Assembly (NCBI GenBank): GCA_017612555.1
Contig: JAGAFR010000071.1
Coordinates: 1-56,506, forward strand
Reading direction: 5' to 3'
Origin: Lachnospiraceae bacterium
GTDB lineage: Bacteria; Bacillota; Clostridia; Lachnospirales; Lachnospiraceae
Length of the DNA: 56,506 nt
The position numbers and the translations under genes were made by a program. Positions 10,113 to 20,400 of the stretch are shown piece by piece (within the stretch, counting starts at the first letter, position 1; every line of letters begins with the position of its first letter). Under the pieces are notes generated by a model, which saw only the letters and a program-made list of their open reading frames with translations, was not told the DNA's origin and made no database searches.

Positions 10113-10162
10113 ACAAAATATGCCGTTTAGGGTTGATTTTTACCTTGTATATTGTAAAATAT
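10113..10162 (+). promoter_or_regulatory. Promoter block A (shared with block B at 23062)
   Basis: TTGATT at 10133-10138 and TAAAAT at 10155-10160, spaced by 16 bp, form a sigma-A-type promoter. The 50 bp from 10113 align without gaps to 23062-23111, with 39 identities by hand count. The identities include ACAAAATATGC upstream of -35, TTGATTTTTACC across -35, and a 13-bp block over -10 with one mismatch. The -10 box touches the first ATG of the downstream gene (10161), which implies a leaderless or nearly leaderless message. Confidence 0.72.
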
Positions 10163-11201
10163 GATCAAGATGCTCAAAGGTCTGTTCATAAGTGAAGACA
10201 GATTCCTGCTGGACAGGATAAGAGCCGGGTTTAACAATAAGCCCGGCTATGAGTATTTGTATGCTTCCACAAGTGAGGAAGCCATAGAGAAGTCCAAAAG
10301 CGGAGATCTTGCTGTTTGTGCGATGACTCTTTCGATGAGCGTTATGGATGGTGAAGAGATATCCCACGTCGTATATGACGATAATCCTAACGTAAGATTC
10401 ATCTTTATCTACGAAGAGAAGAATACTGAAATGGCAGTAAACCTCTTCAATGACTATGAGATGTCAAGAATAGTACCGAGAGACACTTTCTCGGTTGAAC
10501 TTCTGTCTGATCTGTTTGATAAAGAAGTTGAATTTTATAATGCCGAAGAAAACCTTCGCAGTGAAGCTGAACAACATCGTGAAAAAGAGCGCCTTTACAA
10601 GATGTCGATGGAAGAGATGTCTTCGGTACTTAATTCAAGGGTTGAGTGTTATTCCCATATCGTGAAACTATACGCCACATGCATTGACAGTATGTGCATG
10701 GATCTGCCGAAAGAATATGCTTTTCGTATCAGTTCGTTCTTCTCGGGAGAGCTCAATGAGTTTGTGGAGAGATTCATCATCAGTTCGTTCGAACCTGAGA
10801 GCTATTTTAAATTCATCGAAGAAAATGTCAATAATACCGAACAGCAGAAGCATTTTCAGATACTTGGATCCGAACTTGTTCCTAAGAATGAGTTCGGTGA
10901 ACTGATCGGATTTGTATGCCACTTCGTAAGCTTCGGATTTACCACCAATATGGAGCGTTACCGTGCCAAGCTTGAGATCAAGGAAGGCCCGGGAGCTATA
11001 AGGGTTGATTTTCTCATTGATACAAGACTTGGCAATTATGATGAAGCGATATTCAAAGAATTCTGCGGAATCATGAATGAACTGCTCGTAATACTGTGTG
11101 ACAAGTGCGAGAGAGGTTCCAAAGAAGGCATCATGCAGTACCGCATGTTTTTCCTGAAGAAGGATGAAGATGCTGAGGCAGAGTCCGGAGGTGCGGCCTG
11201 A
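10161..11201 (+). CDS. Degenerate receiver-domain protein (pseudo-response regulator)
   Basis: The N-terminal ~115 residues follow the receiver fold: a KGLFISEDRFLLDRI strand-helix, a VMDGEEI turn and a SRIVPRDTF end. At the phospho-acceptor position, six residues before MDG, there is Thr in AMTLSMSVMDG where Asp is expected, and the usual Lys region is also altered, so phosphorylation is unlikely. Residues ~120-150 form a charged helical linker. The C-terminal ~190 residues match no family I recognise and contain no obvious DNA-binding helix-turn-helix. The start is uncertain: ATG 10161 abuts the -10 box, ATG 10170 (codon 4) fits a leaderless start, and neither has a Shine-Dalgarno sequence. 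Its stop overlaps the sortase ATG by one base (TGATG), so the two are translationally coupled. A signalling or scaffold role for surface assembly is inference. Confidence 0.6.
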   Translation: MIKMLKGLFISEDRFLLDRIRAGFNNKPGYEYLYASTSEEAIEKSKSGDLAVCAMTLSMSVMDGEEISHVVYDDNPNVRFIFIYEEKNTEMAVNLFNDYEMSRIVPRDTFSVELLSDLFDKEVEFYNAEENLRSEAEQHREKERLYKMSMEEMSSVLNSRVECYSHIVKLYATCIDSMCMDLPKEYAFRISSFFSGELNEFVERFIISSFEPESYFKFIEENVNNTEQQKHFQILGSELVPKNEFGELIGFVCHFVSFGFTTNMERYRAKLEIKEGPGAIRVDFLIDTRLGNYDEAIFKEFCGIMNELLVILCDKCERGSKEGIMQYRMFFLKKDEDAEAESGGAA

Positions 11202-12022
11202 TGGCGCGGAAGAAAAATAGGATCCGCTTCAGGGATCTTCCAAGATCTATAAAGATCCGCAAGATCATAACATGGATATTTGCTGCAGTAGGTGTAGGTT
11301 GTCTCGGGTATTTTGCTTTTTACGTCAAACAGGCCGATAATACTCAGGAGAACTATGAGCATCTGTCAGATCTAAAGGGTACCGATTTTCGTCAGAACAA
11401 GAAAGAAGTCGTGGTTCATCTGACAAAAGAAGAGGATGCACCGGATATTCTTGACGATTACATTACCCTCTACAACAATAATAAAAGCCTTGTCGGATGG
11501 GTCAAGATCGATGATACGCTCATTGACTATCCCGTAATGCAGTCTCCGAACAACGAGTATTATCTTAATCACAATTTCAATCAGGAAAAGGATAATAACG
11601 GGTCGATATTTATCGACAGCGCCTGCAGCATATGGCCGAGAAGCCAGAATATCATCATGTACGGCCACAATATGAAGTCCGGTAAAATGTTCGGTGAACT
11701 CAAGAAATACAAGCAGGAGGACTTTGCCGCAGAGCACCCGTACATATACTTTGACACACTCTACAACAAAGGCAAGTACCAGGTCATGTACGTATTCGGT
11801 GACAACGTTTATGATGAAGTGGAGGTCGCGTTCAAGTATTATCAGTTCATTAACGCCAATTCCAAGGAAGAATGGGATTCGGCCATGAACGATATGGCCT
11901 CAAAATCACTCTATGATACAGGTGTAACCGCCGCATACGGCGAAGACATAATCACATTGTCCACGTGCGACTACGAGAAAGATGCAGAGCGTTTTGTCGT
12001 TGTGGCAAAGCGTGTGAAGTAA
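11201..12022 (+). CDS. Class B-type sortase
   Basis: Membrane-anchored cysteine transpeptidase that would cut a C-terminal sorting motif and join the protein to the cell wall or another acceptor. It has a basic cytoplasmic start, one N-terminal membrane helix at about residues 21-42, and a sortase beta-barrel. The catalytic residues are visible: His156 in MYGHNMKSGKMFG, Cys256 in TLSTCDYE, and Arg264 in AERFVVVAKR. At 273 residues, and with the NNKSLVGWVKIDDTLIDYPV block ahead of the barrel, it fits class B better than class A. It overlaps the upstream gene by one base and is followed after 3 nt by a polytopic membrane protein. The neighbouring secreted proteins lack sorting signals; the best candidate substrate in the window is the BspA-like protein ending at 29815. 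Confidence 0.92.
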   Translation: MARKKNRIRFRDLPRSIKIRKIITWIFAAVGVGCLGYFAFYVKQADNTQENYEHLSDLKGTDFRQNKKEVVVHLTKEEDAPDILDDYITLYNNNKSLVGWVKIDDTLIDYPVMQSPNNEYYLNHNFNQEKDNNGSIFIDSACSIWPRSQNIIMYGHNMKSGKMFGELKKYKQEDFAAEHPYIYFDTLYNKGKYQVMYVFGDNVYDEVEVAFKYYQFINANSKEEWDSAMNDMASKSLYDTGVTAAYGEDIITLSTCDYEKDAERFVVVAKRVK

Positions 12023-12025
12023 GTT

Positions 12026-13846
12026 ATGGATCGTCACATATTAGGAAGAATAAGAAGTGTTAATAACAGCCGGAGACTGAATAAGGTGATCGCATTTGTG
12101 ATACCTGTAGTTTTCTGGTTGTTATTTTCTGTAACAAGTAAACTGTATTCGGACGTTGATAATTACAGTATTGCCATAGTTCTTAACGGGCTTCTTGGTA
12201 ACAACAATTTCAGTCAGCACCAGCACCCGCTTTTATGCATCATGATAAAAGGGTTGAGTATTATAATGCCGTCTGCCGACTGTTTCACGGTTATGGTCCA
12301 TATCCTTCTCATTGCCGCCCTCGGATGGGTCATTCATATTCTGTGGGAAAGCTTTACCGGGAAGACGGAGAGGGTTCTTATCTGTTCCTTTATCCTCTAC
12401 ATGGTATGGACTGTCAATATATGGAATGTTAATTATACTGTTCAGGCTGCATTTCTATGCTTTGCGGGGTTCATTTCATTATTCCTGAAACAAAACAGAA
12501 CTGTCGGGATCATATTCTTTTCTTTCGGCCTTATGCTCAGGATACAGGCCGCGCTTTTGTTCATCCCATTTTTTATAGTTACAGTGATCGCATGGATATT
12601 GAGTGGGTCGCAAGATATCAACGATAAGAATTACAACGATAAGAAAGGTGATGCCAACAGTATTAAGTCAAGAACAGTATCGGAACTTAAAATGCTGGCA
12701 CCTTTTCTTGTATGTTTTGCGCTCCTTGTGGGAAGCCGTGCCGTTTTCTTCTCCGTTGAGCCATGGAGATCGGGACTTGTGTACGAGCAGACACGTCAGA
12801 AGGTAGCCGATTTTCCCATGAGTGAATGGAATGAGATAAAGGATACTGCTCCAGAACTTGACAGGACAGTATACGAAGGGATCATCAGATGGATGTATGC
12901 GGATACTGATCTTACAAGTATCGATAATCTGAACAGGATGATCAGGGCGGGAAGTGTAGCAGAGTTCATGTCGAGATTGTCGAATATACGGACAGTGCTT
13001 GTCTCGGCACTTTTAACTACAGGTTACAATCTGCTGGAGGAGTTCGTGCCTTTGGTGCTGCTTCTCATAATGACTGTATTGATCTGTATTATAGATAATA
13101 ACAGGATACACCGTACGGCGTCAGTACTGTGTCTGCTGGGAATGCTTGGGATCATATTGTATTTTATAGTGAGAGGAAGAGCGATAGTAAGGGTGTGGCA
13201 ATCAGTGATGCTTGCATGTTTTTCTGCGCTGATCAGTATACGTTCTATGTCACGATGTGAGCATGACAGCTCCAAGACTATAAAAAGGTTAAGATCAGGT
13301 CTTGTAGCGGCAACTGTCATGACGCTTGTTGTATGTGCAATCTACAGTGCATGTACGAACATGTCGTTTCATCACTTCGTAACTGCTTTTGATGCACAAA
13401 ATGTGCCCCAAGACCCCTTTGACAGTTTCTATGATAAAGATGTAAGATACCTAGTATGTGGTTGGGAGGAAGGCGCTTCTGAAGAAGATGACAGATTTTT
13501 TGTGAAGAACTATATATCCGGCTGGAATAAGATGGTTGATATGTACAAGGTTGGAGATAAACTTCCGACTAGCGAATTTTTCAGGCATTTCATATGCAGC
13601 GGTCATTTCTGGTACGGGCAGGAATACTACACGAGTCTGCTTGAAGAGATCGGCACGCCTAACCCGGTGAAGGCATTGATCGAACGTGATGATGTGTTAC
13701 TTCTTGACACGAGTGAGGATACCTTGTTCAGGGAGTATTTCTTCGTATATATGTATGATCATTACGGTCGTATGTCTGTTAAAAAGGTAGGAAATATTAT
13801 GGGCTATCCGGTATATGAATTCAGACGTACGGACGACACGGAATAG
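12026..13846 (+). CDS. Polytopic membrane protein, GT-C glycosyltransferase-like (606 aa)
   Basis: Integral membrane protein with roughly ten or more hydrophobic segments over residues ~20-440 and a soluble C-terminal domain of about 150 residues. After the first helix comes KLYSDVDNYSIAIVLNG with an Asp pair in the first outer loop, the place where GT-C enzymes carry their catalytic Asp, and then a His-rich SQHQHPLL stretch. Such enzymes move sugars from polyprenyl-phosphate donors on the outer face. The exact family is not recognised and activity is unproven. The start ATG lies 3 nt after the sortase stop with only a weak ribosome binding site (GAAGTAAG), so coupled translation is likely. 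The next secreted-protein gene starts about 14 nt downstream. The context suggests glycosylation of surface proteins or of a wall polymer. Confidence 0.6.
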   Translation: MDRHILGRIRSVNNSRRLNKVIAFVIPVVFWLLFSVTSKLYSDVDNYSIAIVLNGLLGNNNFSQHQHPLLCIMIKGLSIIMPSADCFTVMVHILLIAALGWVIHILWESFTGKTERVLICSFILYMVWTVNIWNVNYTVQAAFLCFAGFISLFLKQNRTVGIIFFSFGLMLRIQAALLFIPFFIVTVIAWILSGSQDINDKNYNDKKGDANSIKSRTVSELKMLAPFLVCFALLVGSRAVFFSVEPWRSGLVYEQTRQKVADFPMSEWNEIKDTAPELDRTVYEGIIRWMYADTDLTSIDNLNRMIRAGSVAEFMSRLSNIRTVLVSALLTTGYNLLEEFVPLVLLLIMTVLICIIDNNRIHRTASVLCLLGMLGIILYFIVRGRAIVRVWQSVMLACFSALISIRSMSRCEHDSSKTIKRLRSGLVAATVMTLVVCAIYSACTNMSFHHFVTAFDAQNVPQDPFDSFYDKDVRYLVCGWEEGASEEDDRFFVKNYISGWNKMVDMYKVGDKLPTSEFFRHFICSGHFWYGQEYYTSLLEEIGTPNPVKALIERDDVLLLDTSEDTLFREYFFVYMYDHYGRMSVKKVGNIMGYPVYEFRRTDDTE

Positions 13847-13860
13847 AAGGAGGAATGAAG

Positions 13861-16800
13861 ATGAAGAGAAAATGGATAAGAGCGATAAGTGCGCTGACGG
13901 CAGCTGTAGTGCTTGCTGCGGGGCTCCCTGTACCTGCACTTGCAGGCTCGGAAGAAGAGGTAGTAGTTGTCGGGGATGACGACAGATACGAAGCACCCGA
14001 GATCGTATTTGAGGAAGAGGACGGGGATGAGATGTCCATTGAGGCGCTTGCTGAAGAATATGCCCCGGTTGATAACGACCTAGCAGGTGAAGAATATAAG
14101 ATAATCTATGTCATGGAGACGGGTGTATCTCTGTCGGATACTGCAGCAACTGATATAGAAGCAGTCGGCAATGACAGAATATCGATCGGAGAGGATAAGA
14201 CAGTCACCCAGACGTTTGAAAATGGATCTGCAGATGCATTGGCCCCGATTGTATATACACTGGAAGGCAAGACGGCTGGAAACGATCAGACCTGGTATTT
14301 ATGGGCTGAAGAGTCGTATTCATACACAGACGAGTATGGCTGTGCGCAAACCGGAACCACAAGAGTTAAAAAGTACTTCCCTTACGACGCAAAAGTCAGC
14401 GATGTTCAATCCTATGCGGATGGCAACAAAGTTGTCCGCCTGTATCCTAATTGGGTAGAGCCCAACATTACCTACGATAGCGAAAGCTTAAGAGGCGCTG
14501 TTAATCCCAACTCCTCGATAGTTCGTTATGATGCGGGAAGACCCGTGATACTTGCACCTGTAACAGAGAATGTATCGGATAAGACTGTTTTTGACGGTTG
14601 GAGTTATAAGTTCGGAAACGGAGAGATAGTGGATGCGGCACCCGTTGAAGGTGATACGACCGGAAAACAGCAGATAGATACAACAGGTCACTATGGATCG
14701 GAGCTGCTTACGATATATGCCAATTTCACGGTTTCCGAGGCTGCAGTCGTATTTGATACCGACAGTCTTGGTGGAAAAGAGAATCCCAATGAAGGTATTA
14801 CAAAATATGTTCCGGGGAAAAATGTCATCCTTGATCCTCTTGAGAATCGAAGTGATCGGGAATTTATAGGATGGAGCTATAAGTTCGGTGACGGTGAATA
14901 CGCGGCTGCTGCTGATGATAACGGCCGATCGGTGATCTCCACGGTCAAAGAAAATGGTAAGAAACATACGGAGACTCTTACTATAAAAGCCGTATGGTTA
15001 AAAGCTGAGATCCCCCTTATATTAATGACAAACACCGATAATCTGCATAGGATCGCACCGAATGCCCGTGTACTTGACAGAAACGGAAGAGAAATAACAT
15101 TGGATCGTATACAGACCAAATATTATGATGTGACCCCCATGCTTTATTCGTGCGAAAGATTTTACACAGATGCGCAAGGGTTTGAGCAGATCGGATGGTC
15201 TTATACAAGTGAAGCAACGGACGGAAAGCCTGATTATTATTTGTTTGACGGTAAAAATACCAGAATGTCTGAGGTCGCAAAGGGTGCGTTCCTTAAAGGG
15301 TACTTTAACGGAGAGGAAAACGAACCGTTCACCCTTTATGCAACGTGGGGATACAAGACGTTCAGTGTAAGCTATGACTCTGTTATAGATGATCCGAATG
15401 GCTTACTTCCGAGGACGTATAATATCGGCGAGAACCTTACTCTTCCAACTGCTGAAGAGATGAATAAGGGAGAGATCGCACCGCGGTTTTCTTCAAGATT
15501 GGAATTTAAATATTGGACGACGTCAAAGAATGGGACCAACGAGATAAAGAGTCTTGGCAAGGACGGAGATATTAAAAGCGGCAACCTGACGTTATTTGCA
15601 AAATACGAGCAGATCGTCGGAGGCGGCGATGATGAAGATCCTAAGATCACTAAGGACCGCGAATTTTATGCGGACCAGATTAATTTTTTAAATATATTAA
15701 ATGCATATGAACAGATCGTGATCTGTTTTACGCCGAGCGGCAATGGTAAGGCTCTCAGGGTCGATCCGAGGAATATCAGGCTGGTAGAAGCCGATAACGA
15801 GGCTGTGGCAGACTTAAAGAAAAAGCCGGTAGGCAGCAAGTATTGGGAAGTGTGCGCGGTTGACACAGACAGAGCTTCGATAGAAAGGGGCTATACATGC
15901 ATAGGATTAAGGTTAAAGAAATCCGTGCTTGAAGATGAAAGTATCAGTCCCGAGGAAATAGTGAAAAATAATTATATCGCATTTCGCGTACGCGGGATAG
16001 ATGACAGCACCGGGGAGTATGCTGATCATTATACCGTTGTAACTCTATTGCTGGACATCAATATTACAGTGCCTCAATATCAACTGGATAAGAGTAGAAT
16101 TGACTTAAACGGTATACCCGGAAATTCAGCGACAATTCGGATGAAAGAGAAAACCAAAGAAATGTCGACTGATAAAAAAGACGGAGAATGGGAACTTGAC
16201 TTCGTAAAGACAGGCGATACACAGCCTCTTGATTATGTTACCGTAAAAACGGAGACTAACGATTGCAATACGGAAGAGATTGTTCTGTCAGTATCTGATA
16301 TTACAAAACTTACGAATAAAGAAAAAATCAAAGGGAATATAAGGATACGTAATACGAAGTGGTATCCTCGAAAATACTGTAATATAGGCTTTGGCATTGG
16401 ATATAACGCCGATAAGCAGCCGAAGCTGACACTGTCAAAGAGCGAGATCACACTGAATAATACCGTATCAAACGAGAGTGATGAAGTACGGCTTATGCTT
16501 GATGGCGCGGGAGAAGTTGATATGTCAATGATCACGTGGGAGAGCACGGCCACGAACAAAGGGGTTAAGATAGAAAAAGATGCAGAAAAACACTCTCTTG
16601 TGATTACCGGAAAGAAAGGAATAAAGACCGGAAATTATAATGTTAAAGTGAAGTATAGTAATCCTGCTTATGAAAAAGAAAGCATAGCAACTCTTAAACT
16701 TGTTGTTTCAAATACCAAGAATGATAAGGGTGCAACATTTAAGATAGCGGGAGGAGCGATCTATGCGGTCGGTGACAGTCAGCTGTTCATAGAACCTACT

Positions 16801-17427
16801 GTCAAAGGATTTGCCGGAGAGATCAAGAGTGTTGCGATCAAGAAAAACACAAAGTGTTCAACGAATGGCAAATTCATATACAAAGCCAAGTGGGACGGTA
16901 GTTATATAGTACTTACCAAATCACCTGATTATGTATTCCAGGATGGCGGATATCAGGAGACCATACGTCTTACCATGAGTACCGGAAATTACGTTTACGG
17001 AAAGATTAAGATCGTTCCGAAAACAGGAACTGTCAACTTGGAAATACCGGATACGAATATATATTCAGGATCGGATCCTGCGGGCTATGTTCCTGTAGTC
17101 TGGAACTATCAATACAGATATTACACATCGCCGAGCCGCAGCGAATTCCGCACGCGTGCGATAGATGTAAATAATGAGAAAATATTGTATCAGACAGGTA
17201 CCAAAAAGCCGGTTGAGAGATATATTGTGTCTGCCAATGAAGATTACCCGATGGATACCAGTTATGTAACGGGAAGGTACAACGCACGAGACGGCATTAT
17301 CACATTCAGGGTGTTGCCACTTGAATCCGGGCAAAAAAGATATCCGGTTAATTTTATAAAGTTTAGCGGGATAAACGGTCTGACCGGAAAAGGAATCAGC
17401 ACGAGTTTTGCACTAAGGATAAAATAA
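13861..17427 (+). CDS. Large secreted protein with InlB-type and Ig-like modules (1188 aa)
   Basis: Secreted surface protein of unknown ligand. The start is taken as the ATG at 13861 because AGGAGG at 13848-13853 lies 7 nt from it but only 1 nt from the other in-frame ATG at 13855. The signal peptide ends at a PALAGS-type site near residue 30, followed by an acidic region. Three Listeria-Bacteroides (InlB B-repeat, Flg_new) type modules are coded at about 14460-14740, 14742-15000 and 15350-15625; each ends with a DGWSYKF, IGWSYKF or KYWTTSK element followed by LTIYA, LTIKA or LTLFA. The C-terminal half holds Ig-like sandwiches, including LTLSKSEITLNN and a WESTATNKGVKI element. It ends in SFALRIK with no sorting motif or membrane tail. 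The metallopeptidase gene follows after 36 nt. Confidence 0.75.
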   Translation: MKRKWIRAISALTAAVVLAAGLPVPALAGSEEEVVVVGDDDRYEAPEIVFEEEDGDEMSIEALAEEYAPVDNDLAGEEYKIIYVMETGVSLSDTAATDIEAVGNDRISIGEDKTVTQTFENGSADALAPIVYTLEGKTAGNDQTWYLWAEESYSYTDEYGCAQTGTTRVKKYFPYDAKVSDVQSYADGNKVVRLYPNWVEPNITYDSESLRGAVNPNSSIVRYDAGRPVILAPVTENVSDKTVFDGWSYKFGNGEIVDAAPVEGDTTGKQQIDTTGHYGSELLTIYANFTVSEAAVVFDTDSLGGKENPNEGITKYVPGKNVILDPLENRSDREFIGWSYKFGDGEYAAAADDNGRSVISTVKENGKKHTETLTIKAVWLKAEIPLILMTNTDNLHRIAPNARVLDRNGREITLDRIQTKYYDVTPMLYSCERFYTDAQGFEQIGWSYTSEATDGKPDYYLFDGKNTRMSEVAKGAFLKGYFNGEENEPFTLYATWGYKTFSVSYDSVIDDPNGLLPRTYNIGENLTLPTAEEMNKGEIAPRFSSRLEFKYWTTSKNGTNEIKSLGKDGDIKSGNLTLFAKYEQIVGGGDDEDPKITKDREFYADQINFLNILNAYEQIVICFTPSGNGKALRVDPRNIRLVEADNEAVADLKKKPVGSKYWEVCAVDTDRASIERGYTCIGLRLKKSVLEDESISPEEIVKNNYIAFRVRGIDDSTGEYADHYTVVTLLLDINITVPQYQLDKSRIDLNGIPGNSATIRMKEKTKEMSTDKKDGEWELDFVKTGDTQPLDYVTVKTETNDCNTEEIVLSVSDITKLTNKEKIKGNIRIRNTKWYPRKYCNIGFGIGYNADKQPKLTLSKSEITLNNTVSNESDEVRLMLDGAGEVDMSMITWESTATNKGVKIEKDAEKHSLVITGKKGIKTGNYNVKVKYSNPAYEKESIATLKLVVSNTKNDKGATFKIAGGAIYAVGDSQLFIEPTVKGFAGEIKSVAIKKNTKCSTNGKFIYKAKWDGSYIVLTKSPDYVFQDGGYQETIRLTMSTGNYVYGKIKIVPKTGTVNLEIPDTNIYSGSDPAGYVPVVWNYQYRYYTSPSRSEFRTRAIDVNNEKILYQTGTKKPVERYIVSANEDYPMDTSYVTGRYNARDGIITFRVLPLESGQKRYPVNFIKFSGINGLTGKGISTSFALRIK

Positions 17428-17463
17428 GATACAAGATAATGACTCATCCGACAGGAGGAAGAG

Positions 17464-20400
17464 ATGAAAAAGGATATGATCAGAAAGCATAAAGGAATAA
17501 TTAAGGCCGGTATATGCATTACCTTAAGCTTTGTATTGGCGGGTGGTATGCTGCCGAACGGGATATATGCCAAGGAGTCGGAGATCCCGGAAGTTGAAGT
17601 TGTAGACGCCGTTGATGCTGATAGTATTCCGGATAGTGCGAAAGCGGTCGAAGATATCGAGATCAATCAGGGATTTTCAAAGCATACGAAGAGAGAGGGT
17701 GGAAAGCAGACTCTTATCCGGGAATTCGCGGCAAACAAGGATACTGCGATCATGATGAAGATCCCCGATTCTGAAACCCTTACGCAGGATGAAGCAAGGG
17801 AAAGAGCAAAGAATTATGATATTGGGATTTATCCGGTCTTTGGAGGTCGTGAATCGGACGATTACGTTCTTTATGACAGTTTTGATGATTTCAATTTCAA
17901 TGTGATCAAATTATATGATGAAGACTGTAATCCCGAAAGCGGTTGGTATCTGGAGTTTATTATATATAACGGATTTAACCAAGGCGTATATAACTTCCGC
18001 ATAACCGACAGTGAAGGCGAGAAGGTGGGAGAGGCATCCGGGATCAGGTTTTATGAGACAAGGGACCTTAACATTCTTATTGTTCCTGTCAAAGCATACT
18101 GGGGAATGGCAGTTGCTGCACCGGCACCCGGAGCATACAGTTGTAAGGATGGACAGTTTGAATATTTTGGCGGGGAGAAAAGAAACTGGTCGCAACTTCG
18201 TGATACCATTAAAGAGTATCTGATGGATACTTATCCCACTGCGAATGTCAATGTTACTGAAGGTAAGGAGATCAATGCGAGCAAAATGGATCTTTGTACC
18301 AATGACGGAAGGTATGATCTGTGGAAGGCAGCAAAAGCCCGCCAGGCGAAGAACAGATTCGGAGAGGACAAATATGACCTCATACTTGCTTTTGTTCAGT
18401 TCAGACAGGGTGATAAAGGTAATATCCAGGGATATACCTACAGAAGACCCGCCAATATAATCACATACTCTGACGGGGATATGCTTCCGACGGTGGGACA
18501 TGAGATCGCCCATTGTTTTGAGATAGGTGATGATTATTATGGAGGCACCTATAATCCCGATGTGAATCTTCCGCCGAAGGGATACAAGGGCGATTCATGG
18601 GATTTTCAGTCCAAGATCACGATCGATGAAGGTGACTGGCAGGATCCCGAAATGTATCGGGATTCAACAACTGATGATAAGAAAAGCAGTATAAATACAA
18701 AGGCGACAGGAACCATGATACCGTTATCGCTTCATCCGTTCAGCCTGTCGCGTGATAAGATCATCACATGGGAAGGTGTGAATGAAGATGGAGATTCAAT
18801 AGGAACAGTTTTTCCTACTATGTGTTTCATGTCTTCAGGATTTGCAAAAACCGATAATTACTGGAATTCGTCAGTCAACTGGGATCATCTTCTTAAGAGC
18901 CTTATCAAGAAGGACAAAAAGGGGAAATATAAAGAAGATGATCAATTGGAATCGGACAGTTTATCCAATGTTGACGTATTTATGGAATCGCAGAATGCCG
19001 ATATGGCATCTGATGGCATTATAACCGAAGATGACATTTACTATGATGATGATTACAGGTTTGGTGAGTCCAATATGGTAGAGGTCAGCGGACGTATACA
19101 AACTGTAGACGATAAACAGACCGTTACAATGGATCCTATGTTCTCCTTCGAAGGCGACCTTGAGTATATCGAGCCTCTTGAAGATGAATACAAGGATAGT
19201 GAAGAAGTCTATACATTTGCTGCTCTTGACGAGGAAGGGAATATCATCAAATCACCTGTTGACGGCGAGCCCGCCGCTGTTGAGTTTTATGCCGGCCGTG
19301 TTCCCTGCGGCTATATGGACGAGTCGGTAGACTGTACGGGTGATTTTGTATTCGATGCCGAGTATCCCGAGGGCACGGCTGATTTTGCGATCATGAAGGG
19401 AAGAATTGCTACAGCCACACCCGGACAGAGCATCTGGAAAGCGTCCGAAGATCCGCTGTTTGCAGGCGCATTTGAGGCATCTCCCTCCGGAGGGCTCGAG
19501 TCTTCCGAATACAATGAAGTAACCGGTGAGTTCAGAGTGAAATGGAATGTGGAATACCCGGATGTGAATAAGAAGCTCTATTCGGAAGTATACTATTTCC
19601 CTGAGGGGGACGACGGAGATGGCTATTTCGTCTGCTGCAGTGACGATCAGATCTGGAAAGACGGAGATGTATCGATCCTTACCGAGAATTATTCCACTGA
19701 AGAGTGCCCCGGAGGATGGACGAGGAATGCCTATGTCTGGATCAGGGTGTCCAATGGCATAAATGCGGTCGATATCTATTCGGATGACAATGAGTTGACT
19801 CTTGCCGGCAACAGGTCGGAAATTACTCTTTCCGGTAGCGGTATAAAGAAAGAGACTATAGACGGTGTGTCCATATATTCTGCGGTATATACCGGAAAAG
19901 AGATCACTCCGCAGGCAGCTGTCAAAGCTTATGATCCTTACAAGGGCGACTTTGTAACACTTAAGAAGGATGTGGATTATACCGTAACTTATAATGACAA
20001 CGTAAATACAGGGATTGCATCTGTGAGCGTACAGGGTATCGGAGCATGGGTCGGAAAGAACACACAGGAATTTGAGATCTCAGCAAAGAAGATTGACGGG
20101 ACACCTGAGAGTATTCCGGATATGAAATACACATCGGATCTTGACGGAACTGTTTGTCCTTACCTTATGATAACGGATAAGAGCGGAAGCCAGCTGTTAT
20201 TTGAAGATGATTTTACCGTAAAATACACAGTGGATGGCAAGACAGATGAAAAACTGTCCGCGCTCATAACAGCTGATCCTGCTGAGAAAAAGGAAGTTAC
20301 CGTGACTTACTGTGGTACCGGGAATTATACGGATACGCTCAAGAAAACTGTAAAATTCAACATTCTTCCTTCCGGTTCTGCAACAGTTGTTATGTCACAG

